Shown here: positions 47,108 through 58,386 of the stretch, piece by piece
Layout: each line of letters opens with the position of its first letter
Position numbering within the stretch: position 1 is the stretch's first letter
Assembly (NCBI RefSeq): GCF_000429105.1
Contig: NZ_KE386848.1
Coordinates: 556,434-620,433 of the forward strand
Direction: 5' to 3'
From: Schaalia suimastitidis DSM 15538
GTDB taxonomy: Bacteria > Actinomycetota > Actinomycetes > Actinomycetales > Actinomycetaceae
Length of the DNA stretch: 64,000 nucleotides
Notes under the pieces: model-generated
Database searches by the model: none
What the model saw: the letters and a program-made list of their open reading frames with translations, nothing else
What the model was told of the DNA's origin: nothing
Translations under genes and position numbers: made by a program

Positions 47108-49126
47108 TCACGTTGACGATGACTCCATTGTGCCTTGTCTGAGTCCGTCGACGATAGTCTGCGCCAGTCGCGGACCGATGCCGACGACCTTCGCAATCTC
47201 GTCAACGTCTGCTTCCCGGAGGCGTTTCACTGATCCGAAGGCTTTGAGTAATGCTGCCTGTCGGGCAGCACCAAGGCCCGCAATATCGTCAAGGATGGAC
47301 CGCGTCTGCGCTTTGCTCCGTTTTTTTCGATGTGCGCTAATGGCGAAACGATGCGATTCATCGCGCAGATGCTGCAAAAGGTAAAGACCCGGCGACGTGC
47401 GCGGCAAAATCACAGGGTACGCCTGCCCAGGCAGCCACAGTTCTTCTAACCGTTTAGCCAAGCCCACAACAGGCAGGGTGATTCCCACCTGCTCCAGTGC
47501 CGCACAGGCTGAGGCAACTTGGGGTGGCCCGCCGTCAACAAGCACCAGATCAGGTTTATAGGAGAAACGACGTGCTTTGCCACTTGATGGGTCTATAGGG
47601 CCGCTTTCCAGAGCAACCCCGTCGTCGTCAATGCCGTCTTCGCCTCTTATTTCTGCAGCGAGCCGACTAAAGCGTCGGATGAGGACTTCCTGCATGGCCG
47701 CGGTATCATCAGCGTTTTGGGAGGCGTCGCCTCGGATAATGAAACTCCTATAGGCGTCTTTTCGTGGAATACCGTCTTCAAAGACCACCATGGAGGCCAC
47801 GCGATGGGTACCTGCGGTATGGGATACGTCGAAGCACTCAATCCGTAACGGCGCATGGTCCAACCCCAACTCCGTGCACAGTACTTCCAATGCCCGGGAG
47901 CGTTCCGTCAGATCTCCAGCACGTTTGGTTTTATGTAGTGCCAAGGCTTGGCGAGCATTGGTCATCACGGTTTCCATAAGCGCTGCTTTAGGTCCGCGTT
48001 CGGGTACGCGCAGCATCACTTTTGCGCCGCGACGCTGAGTCAGCCACTGTACGACAGTCGCGGAGTCTTCCGGCAGTACGGACACCAGCACTTCACGAGG
48101 CAGTGCGCGCGTTGGCGTGTGTTCGACGTCGTCAATGGAGGTACGTGCACTCTTTTCTGGACTGCGGCGCAGTTGCATTACGGGCAGTTCGCCGTACACC
48201 TGCTCAAGCAGGCGCGCCATCAGTTGTTCCTCGCTGGCATCGTCAATGCGCGATATTACCCACGAGCGCGTACCGCGTACTCGACCACCACGCACGTGGA
48301 ACACGTGCACCGCCGCATCAAGGTCATCTACTGCAAGCGCGAAGATATCAGCGTCAGTACCGTCGTCAAGGACCATGGTATTGCGTTCAAGTACCGTCTT
48401 TAGCGCAGCGATATCGTCGCGGTAGGCGCCAGCTTGTTCGAATTCCAGGTTGGCCGAAGCATGCCGCATTTTTTCTTCGAGGTCACGGATTACTGGGCCC
48501 GTTCGCCCATCCATAAATCGGCACAGGTCAACAGCAAGACTCCGATGATCGTCTTCGCTGATGCGTCCCACGCAGGGGGCCGAACATTTTCCAATATCAG
48601 CAAGCAGGCATGGGCGCCCCTGTGCTTTGGCTCGAGAAAACACTCCTGGTGAGCAAGTGCGTACCGGATAGACGCGTAACAGCAGGTCGATGCTTTCTCT
48701 GATAGCCCACACCTGCGTATAGGGACCGAAATAGCGTTCGCCTTTTTTCTTTGCTTCGCGAGTAACTTTCACGCGGGGAAAGCGTTCGTTCAATGACACC
48801 GACAGGTAAGGGTAGGATTTGTCGTCTTTGTAGATGACATTAAAACGCGGAGCGAATTCTTTGATCCACGTAAATTCCAATGTGAGGGCTTCAACTTCGG
48901 AAGCGACAACGGTCCATTGAACCGACGATGCGGTCGTCACCATTTGCTGGGTGCGGGGGTGGAGCGCCGAAAGGTCCTGGAAGTAGTTGACGAGCCGTGC
49001 ACGCAGGTTTTTTGCTTTCCCGACGTAGATGACGCGCCCTTGGTCGTCACGAAAACGATAGACACCAGGATTGGTGGGAATATCGCTCGTTCGGGGACGA
49101 TAGGTTGACGGGTCTGCCACTGTCAC
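47108..49126 (-). CDS. uvrC: Excinuclease ABC subunit C
   Basis: 672-residue nucleotide-excision-repair endonuclease. It has an N-terminal GIY-YIG domain (PGVYRFRDDQGRVIYVGKAKNLRARL), the Cys cluster PVRTCSPGVFSRAKAQGRPCLLADIGKCSAPC, a UVR motif (NLEFEQAGAYRDDIAALKTVLE), an RNase H-like nuclease, and C-terminal helix-hairpin-helix motifs. Starts the uvrC-purT-rapZ-yvcK-whiA series. GTG start. No LexA box seen in the region upstream. Confidence 0.97.
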   Translation of the reverse strand: MTVADPSTYRPRTSDIPTNPGVYRFRDDQGRVIYVGKAKNLRARLVNYFQDLSALHPRTQQMVTTASSVQWTVVASEVEALTLEFTWIKEFAPRFNVIYKDDKSYPYLSVSLNERFPRVKVTREAKKKGERYFGPYTQVWAIRESIDLLLRVYPVRTCSPGVFSRAKAQGRPCLLADIGKCSAPCVGRISEDDHRSLAVDLCRFMDGRTGPVIRDLEEKMRHASANLEFEQAGAYRDDIAALKTVLERNTMVLDDGTDADIFALAVDDLDAAVHVFHVRGGRVRGTRSWVISRIDDASEEQLMARLLEQVYGELPVMQLRRSPEKSARTSIDDVEHTPTRALPREVLVSVLPEDSATVVQWLTQRRGAKVMLRVPERGPKAALMETVMTNARQALALHKTKRAGDLTERSRALEVLCTELGLDHAPLRIECFDVSHTAGTHRVASMVVFEDGIPRKDAYRSFIIRGDASQNADDTAAMQEVLIRRFSRLAAEIRGEDGIDDDGVALESGPIDPSSGKARRFSYKPDLVLVDGGPPQVASACAALEQVGITLPVVGLAKRLEELWLPGQAYPVILPRTSPGLYLLQHLRDESHRFAISAHRKKRSKAQTRSILDDIAGLGAARQAALLKAFGSVKRLREADVDEIAKVVGIGPRLAQTIVDGLRQGTMESSST

Positions 49127-49308
49127 AGCCTATCAGCCGCTTTCCGAGGCGCAGTGCGAGGTCCCACTTGCGCCGACCGATATTCGGACGCGTCGTAGTG
49201 GGTTTCTCCACGAGAGGCGTAAACTTGGTTTGTCAATTAATTACCTTGCTTTGACCAAGGATTGTTGAGAGCATCGCGCTATCGACACCGCCTCTGGAAG
49301 GATCACCA
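49127..49308. promoter_or_regulatory. Divergent uvrC-glnA region
   Basis: 182 bp. CCGA-TAT-TCGG (49177-49187) is a small palindrome on the uvrC side. An A/T-rich stretch (TTGTCAATTAATTACC, about 49229-49244) and CCTTG/CAAGG (49244-49260) lie before glnA. I looked for GlnR or AmtR operators and saw none that match well. Confidence 0.35.
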
Positions 49309-50733
49309 ATGTTCAGTAGCACTACTGAAGTCACCGATTTTATTGAGCGCGAAAAGATCGAGTTTATCGATGTGCGTTTCTGTGATCTTCCCGGTGTTCA
49401 ACAGCATTTCACAATACCTGCCGCACAATTTAATTCTTCGGTACTCAACGAAGGCTTAATGTTTGACGGCTCGTCAATTCGGGGCTTTACTGCAATTCAC
49501 GAGTCGGATATGAAACTCATTCCCGACATTACCTCGTGTTTTGTCGACCCTTTCCGTGCTGCCAAAACGCTCGTCGTTACTTTTTCCATCGTTGACCCCT
49601 TCACTGATGAACCATTTTCGCGAGATCCACGTCAGGTGGCAGCTAAAGCAGAAGCCTATCTACGCTCCACCGGTATTGCTGACACGTGTTTTATTGGTGC
49701 TGAAGCAGAGTTTTATCTTTTCGATGACATTCGTTACAGCATCACGCCTCACGAAACCTTCTACGCACTCGATTCAAAGGAAGGCTATTGGAACACGGGC
49801 CGCGAGGAAGTAGGCGGCAACTTGGGCTACAAGACACGCATTAAAGGCGGGTACTTCCCTGTGACGCCCACCGATCAATTTGCTGACCTTCGCGATGTCA
49901 TGAGCCGCCGGATGGCTGAGGTCGGTCTAGAGGTTGAACGCGCTCATCATGAATGCGGCTCAGGCGGTCAACAGGAAATCAACTACCGTTTCGCCTCACT
50001 GCAAAAAGCCGCCGACGACATGATGAAATTCAAGTACGTCATTAAGAATACGGCCATTGAATTTGGCCATACCGCAACCTTTATGCCCAAGCCGCTTGTT
50101 GGTGACAACGGATCGGGGATGCACACACATATGTCGCTGTGGAAAGACGGCGCTCCCCTGTTCTACGACGAACGTGGCTATGGATCGTTGTCAGATACGG
50201 CGCGGTGGTTTATTGGTGGCCTCCTTGACCATGCGCCAGCACTCCTCGCATTTACGAACCCGTCAATTAACTCATTCAGGCGTTTGGTTCCAGGCTTTGA
50301 AGCACCGATTAACCTCGTATATTCGGCACGAAACCGGTCGGCATGTATTCGCATTCCCGTCACCGGCACGTCACCGAAAGCCAAGCGCGTCGAATATCGG
50401 GTACCTGACCCGTCAGCTAATCCTTATCTTGCGTTCTCCGCATGCTTGATGGCCGGTATTGACGGTATTCGCCGCCGCATTGAACCTGCCGCTCCGATCG
50501 ATAAGGACCTGTACGAGCTGCCACCAACGGAATATCACGACATCGCGAAACTGCCGACCAGCCTCGAAGGAGCACTTGTTGCACTGCGGAACGACTACGA
50601 GTTCCTCACCGAAGGTGACGTCTTCACCCAAGACCTCATCGACACCTGGCTGACCTACAAAGAAAACAATGAGGTCGCACCGATGCGGATCCACCCGCAT
50701 CCCCTTGAGTACCAGATGTACTTCGATCTGTGA
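49309..50733 (+). CDS. glnA: Glutamine synthetase type I, GlnA1 class
   Basis: 474-residue main glutamine synthetase. It has [48 protein letters not shown] and [20 protein letters not shown], plus C-terminal [15 protein letters not shown]. The adenylylation site is present: Tyr402 in DKDLYELPP, so GlnE (15343-18279) should control it. GGAAGGA precedes the ATG. Unlike in Mycobacterium it is about 30 kb from glnE/glnA2. Confidence 0.97.
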   Translation: MFSSTTEVTDFIEREKIEFIDVRFCDLPGVQQHFTIPAAQFNSSVLNEGLMFDGSSIRGFTAIHESDMKLIPDITSCFVDPFRAAKTLVVTFSIVDPFTDEPFSRDPRQVAAKAEAYLRSTGIADTCFIGAEAEFYLFDDIRYSITPHETFYALDSKEGYWNTGREEVGGNLGYKTRIKGGYFPVTPTDQFADLRDVMSRRMAEVGLEVERAHHECGSGGQQEINYRFASLQKAADDMMKFKYVIKNTAIEFGHTATFMPKPLVGDNGSGMHTHMSLWKDGAPLFYDERGYGSLSDTARWFIGGLLDHAPALLAFTNPSINSFRRLVPGFEAPINLVYSARNRSACIRIPVTGTSPKAKRVEYRVPDPSANPYLAFSACLMAGIDGIRRRIEPAAPIDKDLYELPPTEYHDIAKLPTSLEGALVALRNDYEFLTEGDVFTQDLIDTWLTYKENNEVAPMRIHPHPLEYQMYFDL

Positions 50734-50739
50734 CACCGT

Positions 50740-50769
50740 TGGTCCCGTGACGCTGGCGCCACGGGACCA
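50740..50769 (+). terminator. glnA terminator stem-loop
   Basis: Perfect arms TGGTCCCGTG (50740-50749) and CACGGGACCA (50760-50769), 7 nt past the glnA stop. No T-tract. Confidence 0.7.
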
Positions 50770-50942
50770 CTCTCATCAACGCCACCTTCAGCGAATGGGG
50801 ACGATGCCAAGGTTTGTGCGGAGCAACCTCATGGTGTGGGATTCACGCTAAAGTTACCCAAGGGCAACGTTGAGCACACAGATGAGCCCAACGTCCCGAT
50901 AGAATCACTTTCGTACATCGTGACGGCGAGCAGGAGGCTTCT
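50770..50942. promoter_or_regulatory. Promoter region of the acyl-CoA synthetase pair
   Basis: 173 bp. TAGAAT (50900-50905) is a plausible -10 element, 38 nt before the start; AGGAGG precedes the ATG. The imperfect palindrome GTTACCC-AA-GGGCAAC (50853-50868) lies upstream of the expected -35 and could be an operator. Confidence 0.4.
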
Positions 50943-52763
50943 ATGAAGCGGCATCGGGACGGTTCGTGGTCTGAAAAGGCCCGTTTCACCCTCAAGGCAT
51001 CTGACACCATTCCCATGTTGCTTGCCGAACGTGCACGTAAACGACCACACGAAGTTGCCGTTGAAGAACGCAATGCAGTGGGCGCCACCCAGTTGCTATC
51101 TGCCTCACATATTCAACGGGAGGTCACGAACCTTGCGAAGGGCCTGATCGCTGAGGGTATCCAGGAGGGCCAAGCCGTTGCCGTCCTATCGGCAACCTCC
51201 TACGAATGGATGCTCCTGGACCTTGCGATTCTCAGCATTGGTGCCATCACGGTCCCCATTTATGAGTCCGATTCAGCCGTTCAAATCGGCCATATTTTGA
51301 AAGACGCGCAGGTAGTGCGCGTTTTCACTGCAACGGTTCAGCAAGCCGACCTTGTGGCCTCAGTAGCCAGCCCCACTGTGCGTGCCATTGATTCGATTGA
51401 TACCGGCGCACTACGGACCCTTGAGTCCAACGGACTCACCGTTGATGACGCGACCTTTACGCGTCGTCGCCGCGCACTCCATGTCGACGATATCGCCACT
51501 ATCATTTACACCTCCGGGACAACAGGTTTACCTAAAGGCGTGACGCTGACGCACCGCAATTTCGTTGGTGCAATACGTTCGGTCCAGCAGGTCCTGCCCG
51601 AAATCGTCGATGCCGCTGACACGCGCCTGCTGCTCTTCCTTCCCCTTGCGCACGTCTTTGCTCGCTTCGCCATGCACCTCGTGATTGGCGGGCACGGCAC
51701 CATTGCTTTCTCCCCTGACGTTAAGCGTCTGCTGCCAGATATTGAAGCATTCCAACCTTCGGTTCTCATGGCCGTGCCACGCGTATTAGAGAAGGTCTAT
51801 AACGCCGCTGCCGCCAAGGCAGGTGGCGGCATTAAAGGCAAGATCTTCTCGTGGTCAGCCAAACAGGCGCGTGAACATACCGTCAAATCAGAGACCCGCC
51901 TGGGCCCCTCGCCCACGCTGCGTTTGCGGCACCGCATTGCCGACAAACTTGTCCTGCATAAAATTCGCGATGTCCTTGGCCCCAATATGAAGTACGTGAT
52001 TTCTGGTGGTGCACCGCTGGCCACCGACCTTGCCTACTTCTTCCAAGGCACAGGACTGACCGTGATCCAAGGCTACGGATTATCAGAAACAACCGGCCCC
52101 ATTATTGCTCAACGAACAAAAGCTAATCCTGTTGGCACCGTCGGCCTCGTCTTGCCCGGCAACAGTGTGAAAATTGCCAGCGATGGGGAGATTCTGCTCA
52201 AAGGCCTTTGCGTTGGCCCTGGGTATTACAACCTTCCTGAGGCCACTGCCGCCGCATTCAAAGACGGCTGGTTCCATTCAGGGGATCTTGGCAGTATTGA
52301 CCGTCACGGTCAGGTTCGTATCACGGGCCGTAAGAAAGAACTTATCGTTACTGCTGGCGGGAAGAACGTCTCCCCCGAGGTGTTGGAAGACCAGCTTGCA
52401 ACACACCCGCTCATTTCAACCATCGTTGTCGTGGGTGAGGCTCGCCCCTACATCGGCGCACTCATCACCTTAGATCAGGACATGCTGCCCGCATGGCTTA
52501 CTAACCATGGCCTCGACCCGAAGGAGGCAAGTCGAGGTGCTGAGCTCCCTGAGGTGCGTGCCTCTCTTGACCGCGCTATTGCACGGGCGAATAAGGCCGT
52601 ATCGCGCGCGGAATCTATCCGACGCTATCGCATTGTTGACACGACTTTCACCGTAGAAAACGGTTATCTAACGCCCTCACTGAAGCTGCGCCGATCTAAA
52701 GTGTTAACAGATTTCGCTCACGAGGTTGATGCGCTATACGCTCAAAGCGATCAGGACCAGTAG
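50943..52763 (+). CDS. Long-chain acyl-CoA synthetase (AMP-forming), copy 1
   Basis: 606-residue adenylate-forming enzyme (FadD/FACL class) that activates fatty acids to acyl-CoA via acyl-AMP. It has the P-loop YTSGTTGLPKG (from residue 189), GGAPLATDLAYFFQGTG, GYGLSETTGPI and the C-terminal GRKKELIVTAGGKNVSPE hinge. No TM segment. It is a tandem paralogue of the next gene: N-termini and all motifs align (YEWxLxDxAxLSxGAxTVPIYE). AGGAGG precedes the ATG. Confidence 0.92.
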   Translation: MKRHRDGSWSEKARFTLKASDTIPMLLAERARKRPHEVAVEERNAVGATQLLSASHIQREVTNLAKGLIAEGIQEGQAVAVLSATSYEWMLLDLAILSIGAITVPIYESDSAVQIGHILKDAQVVRVFTATVQQADLVASVASPTVRAIDSIDTGALRTLESNGLTVDDATFTRRRRALHVDDIATIIYTSGTTGLPKGVTLTHRNFVGAIRSVQQVLPEIVDAADTRLLLFLPLAHVFARFAMHLVIGGHGTIAFSPDVKRLLPDIEAFQPSVLMAVPRVLEKVYNAAAAKAGGGIKGKIFSWSAKQAREHTVKSETRLGPSPTLRLRHRIADKLVLHKIRDVLGPNMKYVISGGAPLATDLAYFFQGTGLTVIQGYGLSETTGPIIAQRTKANPVGTVGLVLPGNSVKIASDGEILLKGLCVGPGYYNLPEATAAAFKDGWFHSGDLGSIDRHGQVRITGRKKELIVTAGGKNVSPEVLEDQLATHPLISTIVVVGEARPYIGALITLDQDMLPAWLTNHGLDPKEASRGAELPEVRASLDRAIARANKAVSRAESIRRYRIVDTTFTVENGYLTPSLKLRRSKVLTDFAHEVDALYAQSDQDQ

Positions 52764-52837
52764 TCCACCTACTACGGCGTCGCCCATCTATGGCCCCGTC
52801 CTCTACTCCCCTATCACCGCACTGAAAGATCATCACC

Positions 52838-54745
52838 ATGCCGCTGCGCCGCCTCGACGATAACACGTGGGAAAATACTGCCACCCGTGAGGTTGACCCT
52901 GACCTTAACTTGCCTAAACTCCTCGCCAAACGCGCGCAGGATCACCCCGGCCAAGTGGCTATCGAGCGACGTACTGATGTTGGCAGTTGGCGTGAAGTCA
53001 CCATCGACGAATTCGTGCGGCATGTGGAAGATATTGCTCGCGGATTGATTGGTTTGGGTCTCCAGGCAGGTGAGCATCTGGCAATCCTTGCTCCTACGTC
53101 CTACGAGTGGGCCCTCATCGATATGGCGGCACTGTCGTGTGGAGCGGTGACTGTACCTATTTACGAAACAGATAGTGCTGCCCAGATCGCGCATATTCTG
53201 CAAGACGCTGATGTCACCATGGTGATTACCGCGACCTCCCAGCAGGCAGATCTGGTGCAGTCTGTGCGTACCGAGTCAGTGCGGATGATTATGGCGTGGG
53301 ACCGTGGAGCGTCACGAGAAATCGCCAGTGCTGCTAAAACTGTGGCACCTATTGAAGTGGAAGAACGTACCGCGCAGGTGCGTTTACACGATGTTGCCAC
53401 CATTATTTACACGTCGGGCACCACGGGTAACCCTAAAGGCGTAATGCTCACACACGGCAACTTTATTGAAGCCTTCATGCAGGCCTACGACTTTTTGCCG
53501 ATGCTCGTCAACGATCCGAAGTCACGTTCCCTGCTTTTTCTTCCTGTTGCCCACGTCTTAGCGCGTTTCGTGATGCACGCCTTGCTGACCGGTCAGGGGC
53601 GCGTTGCTTTTTCGCCCGATACCAGTAATCTTCTGTCTGATATCGCCACTTTTAAGCCGACAATGCTCCTTGTGGTGCCGCGCGTGTTGGAGAAGGTCTA
53701 CAACTCAGCGGCGGCGAAAGCTGGTGGCGGCGTGAAAGGTCGCCTATTTGCTTGGGCAGCAAAGCAAGCACGCTCGACCTCACGCGCCACCGCGTATGGC
53801 ACACCTCAAGAGGTCGAAGCCAGCGACGCTGTTGGCCGTCCATCGGCTGATACATCAGTCATCCGCGATATTTTCCCTTCACCTGGTGCAGGTTTTGGGC
53901 TGAAAGTGAAGAAACGCGTGGCAGATTCCTTAGTTCTTCACAAGGTCAACGCCGCTTTGGGTCCCAACCTTCACACGATTATTTCCGGTGGCGCGCCATT
54001 GGCCCTAGATTTGGCGCATTTTTACCGTGGTCTTGGTGTGACCCTCCTGCAAGGATATGGTCTGTCAGAAACCACGGGTCCAATCTCGGTGGAAACACCT
54101 GAAGATTTCCCGCCGGATAGTGTGGGTTTCCCATGGCCAGGTAATCGCGTGCGCATCGCACCTGATGGAGAAATCCTTTTGCAAGGTGTGTCGGTCACCA
54201 AGGGCTATCACAATCTTCCTGAGGCAACCGCTGAAGCTTTTCAGGACGGGTGGTTCTGCAGTGGTGACCTGGGCGCTATCGACGATTCGGGACATTTGCG
54301 CATCACTGGCAGGAAGAAGGAATTGATTATTACGGCGGGGGGAAAGAATGTCTCTCCTGAAGTATTGGAAGATTCGCTTCAGACGCATCCATTAATTTCG
54401 CATGTGATCGCGGTGGGCGACGGCAAGCCGTATATTGGGGCCCTTATTTCTTTGGATTCTGAGATGTTGGGTCCGTGGCTGGCCAATAAGGGGCTGCCGC
54501 CTTTGGATCCTGCCAAGGCTGCGGATTTGCCGCAAGTGCGTGAGTCTTTGGAAAAGGCGATTGCGCGTGCGAACCGGAAAGTGTCGCGCGCGGAGTCAAT
54601 TCGGCGCTATCGGATTGTCAATGTGGCCTTCACTGTGGAGAATGGGTATCTCACCCCCTCTCTCAAGCTCAAGCGACGCGCCGTTTTGCGCGATTTTGCC
54701 CACGAGGTGGAGGCACTTTATGCCTCAGCAAAGGATGCCCAGTGA
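52838..54745 (+). CDS. Long-chain acyl-CoA synthetase (AMP-forming), copy 2
   Basis: 635-residue paralogue of the preceding gene. It has YTSGTTGNPKGVMLTHGNF (from residue 191), GGAPLALDLAHFYRGLG, GYGLSETTGPIS and GRKKELIITAGGKNVSPE. It is longer mainly because of an insertion of about 30 residues rich in Ser/Ala/Asp before KVKKRVADSLVLHKV. 74 nt separate it from copy 1 and it overlaps the SDR gene by 4 nt. Weak ribosome-binding site. The two copies may differ in chain-length preference. Confidence 0.92.
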   Translation: MPLRRLDDNTWENTATREVDPDLNLPKLLAKRAQDHPGQVAIERRTDVGSWREVTIDEFVRHVEDIARGLIGLGLQAGEHLAILAPTSYEWALIDMAALSCGAVTVPIYETDSAAQIAHILQDADVTMVITATSQQADLVQSVRTESVRMIMAWDRGASREIASAAKTVAPIEVEERTAQVRLHDVATIIYTSGTTGNPKGVMLTHGNFIEAFMQAYDFLPMLVNDPKSRSLLFLPVAHVLARFVMHALLTGQGRVAFSPDTSNLLSDIATFKPTMLLVVPRVLEKVYNSAAAKAGGGVKGRLFAWAAKQARSTSRATAYGTPQEVEASDAVGRPSADTSVIRDIFPSPGAGFGLKVKKRVADSLVLHKVNAALGPNLHTIISGGAPLALDLAHFYRGLGVTLLQGYGLSETTGPISVETPEDFPPDSVGFPWPGNRVRIAPDGEILLQGVSVTKGYHNLPEATAEAFQDGWFCSGDLGAIDDSGHLRITGRKKELIITAGGKNVSPEVLEDSLQTHPLISHVIAVGDGKPYIGALISLDSEMLGPWLANKGLPPLDPAKAADLPQVRESLEKAIARANRKVSRAESIRRYRIVNVAFTVENGYLTPSLKLKRRAVLRDFAHEVEALYASAKDAQ

Positions 54746-55452
54746 GTATTGACTCGCGTCCTATCGCCCTCGTGACGGGCGCTACTCGTGGCCTTGGGCT
54801 GGCAATTGCACGTGAACTCGGAGCTGATCATCATGTCGTTGTTGGTGGGCGTGACGAAGCGACGGTGCGTCGCGTTGTGGAGTCTTTGCCCGCGGCCTCT
54901 GCCTTCGTTGCAAATTTGACTGATCAGGACTCTCTTGAGCGTGCGTTTGCTAATTTTTCCGCAACTCATGATCGTTTGGATGTGCTGGTCCACAATGCCG
55001 GTGTCGCTAAGCGCCTGTCGGTAGCCAGTGCCTCGCGTAGCCACTGGCAGTGGATGATGGAGACGAATGTTGTGGCTGTGGCAGAACTGACGCGTATTGC
55101 ATTGCCGATGCTGCGTGCCAGCCGCGGCATGGTGCTCACCATTAATTCGGGGGCTGGTGTGCGCGCCTACCCTGGTGATGCGCCGTATTGTGCGTCGAAG
55201 TGGGCATTGCGTGCCTTCACGGAGTGTTTGCGTGAAGAGGAACGCGGCCGTATCCGTGTCTGTTCCATTCATCCGGGTCGTATCGACACCGATATGCAGC
55301 ACCAGCTTCATGTGGATGCTGGTGTCACTTATAATCCTGCGGCACATATGCCCGCCGAGGAGGTGGCGCGTACCGTTCGGCTGGCTGTGTCACTACCTGA
55401 GGTGATGAATATCGACGAATTGCGGGTACGTACCACAGAGCCGAAAGGCTAG
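54742..55452 (+). CDS. Short-chain dehydrogenase/reductase
   Basis: 236-residue classical SDR: TGATRGLGLAIAREL nucleotide motif, NAG in HNAGVAK, the catalytic Ser in TINSGAG, and YCASK with the Tyr/Lys pair. C-terminal IHPGRIDTDM. GTG start overlapping acyl-CoA synthetase copy 2 (GTGA), so it is translated together with it; it may act on a fatty acyl or related carbonyl, but this is inference from context only. Confidence 0.9.
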   Translation: MSIDSRPIALVTGATRGLGLAIARELGADHHVVVGGRDEATVRRVVESLPAASAFVANLTDQDSLERAFANFSATHDRLDVLVHNAGVAKRLSVASASRSHWQWMMETNVVAVAELTRIALPMLRASRGMVLTINSGAGVRAYPGDAPYCASKWALRAFTECLREEERGRIRVCSIHPGRIDTDMQHQLHVDAGVTYNPAAHMPAEEVARTVRLAVSLPEVMNIDELRVRTTEPKG

Positions 55453-55527
55453 GCACCAGAAAAAGACGAGGCGTCAAATCGTGCTCAGCTTGCCTTTGCC
55501 CGAATGCGCCTCCTGCCGCGCCACAAC

Positions 55528-58380
55528 TTAGTGTCGCGCCGCTTCTTTGGCTAATACTTCTTTCAAGTACTCTCCAGTAAATGACCCCTCCATTTGGGCC
55601 ACAGCCTCGGGTGTACCTTCAGCGACCACCATGCCGCCACCGGAACCACCTTCAGGACCCATATCAATAATCCAGTCAGCACATTTGATGACGTCAAGAT
55701 TATGTTCAATAACGATCACCGTATTGCCTTTGTCGACCAGCGATTGCAGCACTAACAAAAGCTTGCGGATATCTTCCGAATGGAGACCTGTAGTGGGTTC
55801 GTCAAGGACATACACCGTCCGCCCATTAGAACGACGCTGCAGTTCAGAAGCAAGTTTGACGCGTTGCGCCTCGCCGCCAGACAAAGTGGTGGCCGACTGC
55901 CCTAGGCGCACATAACCCAGACCAACCTCCACAAGTGTATTGAGGTGTCGTGCGATACGTGCAACTGGCGCAAAAAACTCGGCGGCCTCCAGGATCGACA
56001 TATTGAGTATATCGGCGACGTTTTTACCCTTGTAGGTCACCTCTAAGGTTTCGCGGTTATAACGCGCCCCGTGGCAGACCTCACATGGCACATAGACATC
56101 GGGAAGAAAATTCATTTCAATACGTAAAGTGCCGTCGCCTTTGCAGGACTCACAGCGCCCACCTTTGACGTTAAAGGAGAAACGGCCTGGTCCGTATCCG
56201 CGGACTTTCGCTTCTTGGGTTTCTGCGAATAATTTGCGGATTTGATCCCACACACCCGTGTAGGTTGCAGGATTGGAGCGCGGAGTACGTCCAATGGGTG
56301 ACTGGTCGACGTGCACCACCTTGTCGAGTTCATCGGTGCCAACGACAGCCTTATGGCGACCAGGTACCATGCGTGCCCCATTGAGACGTGAGGCAAGGGA
56401 ACGATACAAAATGTGATTCACCAACGTCGACTTACCGGACCCCGAAACGCCGGTAACGGCTGTGAACACCGACAGTGGGAAATTCACGGTGACATTGCGT
56501 AGGTTGTGTTCGCTCGCCCCTTTTACCGTCAGACGCCGTTTCGGGTCAATGTCACGACGTTGTGCAGGCAGGGCGATGGCACGCCGACCAGAAAGATAAT
56601 CACCGGTAACGCTGCGATCATTGTGACGCAGGTCTTCGAGGGTTCCCGAATGGACAACCCACCCACCGTGTTCACCTGCGCCTGGACCGATGTCGACGAT
56701 CCAGTCGGCTGCCTCCATCGTTTCTTCGTCATGCTCAACGACGATGAGTGTATTGCCGAGGTCCCGCAGACGTTCCAGGGTGCGGATCAGACGGCGATTG
56801 TCCCGCTGGTGGAGGCCTATCGATGGTTCGTCAAGAACATAAAGAACTCCAACGAGACCAGAACCGATTTGAGTTGCCAGTCGAATGCGCTGCGCCTCTC
56901 CTCCAGAGAGGGTGCCTGCGGCCCGTGACAGCGTCAGATAGGACAATCCTACATCTAGGAGGAAATCGAGGCGCGCATAGATTTCAGCAAGGATCGGCTT
57001 AGCGATCACCTTCGCGCGCTCTTCCAGTTCCAGCGCATCAAGGTGGGCACGCGCCTCGGCGATGGACAGATCCGAAAGGGCAGCAATGGATAGGCCCGCG
57101 ACTGTGACGGCCAGTACTTCGGGACGCAGGCGCGCACCGTGGCACGTGGGGCACGGAACTTCTCGCATGTAGGCGTCGAGTTTATCGGTGACCCACTGCG
57201 ACTCTGTTTCAGAACGTTTGCGTTCAATGTAGGCCACAGCACCTTCAAAACCTGTGGTGTAGCTTCGTTGGCGACCCCAACGGTTGCGGAATTGCACCTT
57301 CACTTCGTAGTCGCGTCCAAAGAGGATGGCCTCACGCACTTTTTTTGGTAGCTTGTGCCAGGGGGTCGTGATCTCGAAACCCATGTCTTCGCCCAGGGAT
57401 TTCAGCAACTGCAAATGGTATTTATTGTTGTGACTCCAAACGGACACTGCCCCTTCAGATAGGCTGAGTTCTTCGTCAGGCACGATGAGGTCAGGGTCAA
57501 CCTCGGTTCGAATACCTAAGCCAGTGCAGTCGGGACAAGCGCCATAGGGTGCATTAAAAGAGAATGTGCGTGGTTCAATCTCGTCCAGGGTTAATACATG
57601 GTCATTAGGACATGCACGTTTTTCTGAGTATCGCCGACGACGTTCAGGATCGGATTCATCGAGGTCAACACAGTCGATAATGACAAGGCCGTCTGCGAGT
57701 CGTAATGCGGTTTCCACCGAGTCAGTGAGGCGTTGCCTCATCCCTGGACGCACGACGAGGCGGTCGACGACGACGTCGATATCGTGTTTCAGTTTCTTTT
57801 CTAGTTTCGGCGCATTTTCCAGGCGGATACTCTCACCGTCAATGATCGCGCGCGAAAATCCTGATTGGAATAATTCGTCGATAAGATCCTGATATTCGCC
57901 TTTACGTCCGCGTACGACCGGCGCCAGTACCTGAAAACGTGTTCCCTCATCCATGGCACGCACGCGGTCGACGATTTGTTGCGCGGATTGTGCCTGGATC
58001 CGCGCGCCGCATTCTGGGCAGTGAGCAATACCGGCGCGTGCATATAGTAGACGCAGGTAGTCGTGGATTTCGGTAATTGTACCCACCGTCGAACGGGGAT
58101 TTTTCGATGTGGATTTCTGGTCGATTGACACAGCAGGTGACAGACCTTCGATAAAGTCCACATCCGGTTTATCCATCTGACCAAGGAATTGGCGTGCATA
58201 GGAGGACAAGGATTCTACGTACCGCCGTTGTCCCTCAGCGAAGATGGTGTCGAAGGCAAGGGAGGATTTTCCAGAACCTGATAGCCCGGTGAATACGATC
58301 ATTGAGTCTCGAGGCAGATCAAGGTCGACGCCTTTGAGGTTATGTTCGCGGGCACCTCTTACGATGAGTTTGTCATGCAC
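55528..58380 (-). CDS. uvrA: Excinuclease ABC subunit A
   Basis: 950-residue DNA damage sensor of nucleotide excision repair. Two ABC modules: Walker [15 protein letters not shown] and [12 protein letters not shown], signatures LSGGEAQRI and [11 protein letters not shown]. The zinc modules are visible as CPEC ... [14 protein letters not shown] and CESCKGDG ... CEVCHG. The GTG at 58380 has no ribosome-binding site; TACAAT lies 7 nt upstream, suggesting a leaderless message. A LexA-like box covers the -35 region. Confidence 0.97.
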   Translation of the reverse strand: MHDKLIVRGAREHNLKGVDLDLPRDSMIVFTGLSGSGKSSLAFDTIFAEGQRRYVESLSSYARQFLGQMDKPDVDFIEGLSPAVSIDQKSTSKNPRSTVGTITEIHDYLRLLYARAGIAHCPECGARIQAQSAQQIVDRVRAMDEGTRFQVLAPVVRGRKGEYQDLIDELFQSGFSRAIIDGESIRLENAPKLEKKLKHDIDVVVDRLVVRPGMRQRLTDSVETALRLADGLVIIDCVDLDESDPERRRRYSEKRACPNDHVLTLDEIEPRTFSFNAPYGACPDCTGLGIRTEVDPDLIVPDEELSLSEGAVSVWSHNNKYHLQLLKSLGEDMGFEITTPWHKLPKKVREAILFGRDYEVKVQFRNRWGRQRSYTTGFEGAVAYIERKRSETESQWVTDKLDAYMREVPCPTCHGARLRPEVLAVTVAGLSIAALSDLSIAEARAHLDALELEERAKVIAKPILAEIYARLDFLLDVGLSYLTLSRAAGTLSGGEAQRIRLATQIGSGLVGVLYVLDEPSIGLHQRDNRRLIRTLERLRDLGNTLIVVEHDEETMEAADWIVDIGPGAGEHGGWVVHSGTLEDLRHNDRSVTGDYLSGRRAIALPAQRRDIDPKRRLTVKGASEHNLRNVTVNFPLSVFTAVTGVSGSGKSTLVNHILYRSLASRLNGARMVPGRHKAVVGTDELDKVVHVDQSPIGRTPRSNPATYTGVWDQIRKLFAETQEAKVRGYGPGRFSFNVKGGRCESCKGDGTLRIEMNFLPDVYVPCEVCHGARYNRETLEVTYKGKNVADILNMSILEAAEFFAPVARIARHLNTLVEVGLGYVRLGQSATTLSGGEAQRVKLASELQRRSNGRTVYVLDEPTTGLHSEDIRKLLLVLQSLVDKGNTVIVIEHNLDVIKCADWIIDMGPEGGSGGGMVVAEGTPEAVAQMEGSFTGEYLKEVLAKEAARH

Positions 58381-58386
58381 CTAGTG

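Noticed and set aside
49200-49308. GlnR or AmtR boxes before glnA
   Set aside because: No GTnAC- or CTATAG-type half-sites with correct spacing were found.
50853-50868. GTTACCC/GGGCAAC palindrome as a defined FadR-type operator
   Set aside because: Imperfect and short, and no regulator is nearby; listed only as part of the promoter region.
52764-52837. Possible frameshift or split between the two acyl-CoA synthetases
   Set aside because: Both reading frames are complete with all motifs; they are two full paralogues, not one broken gene.
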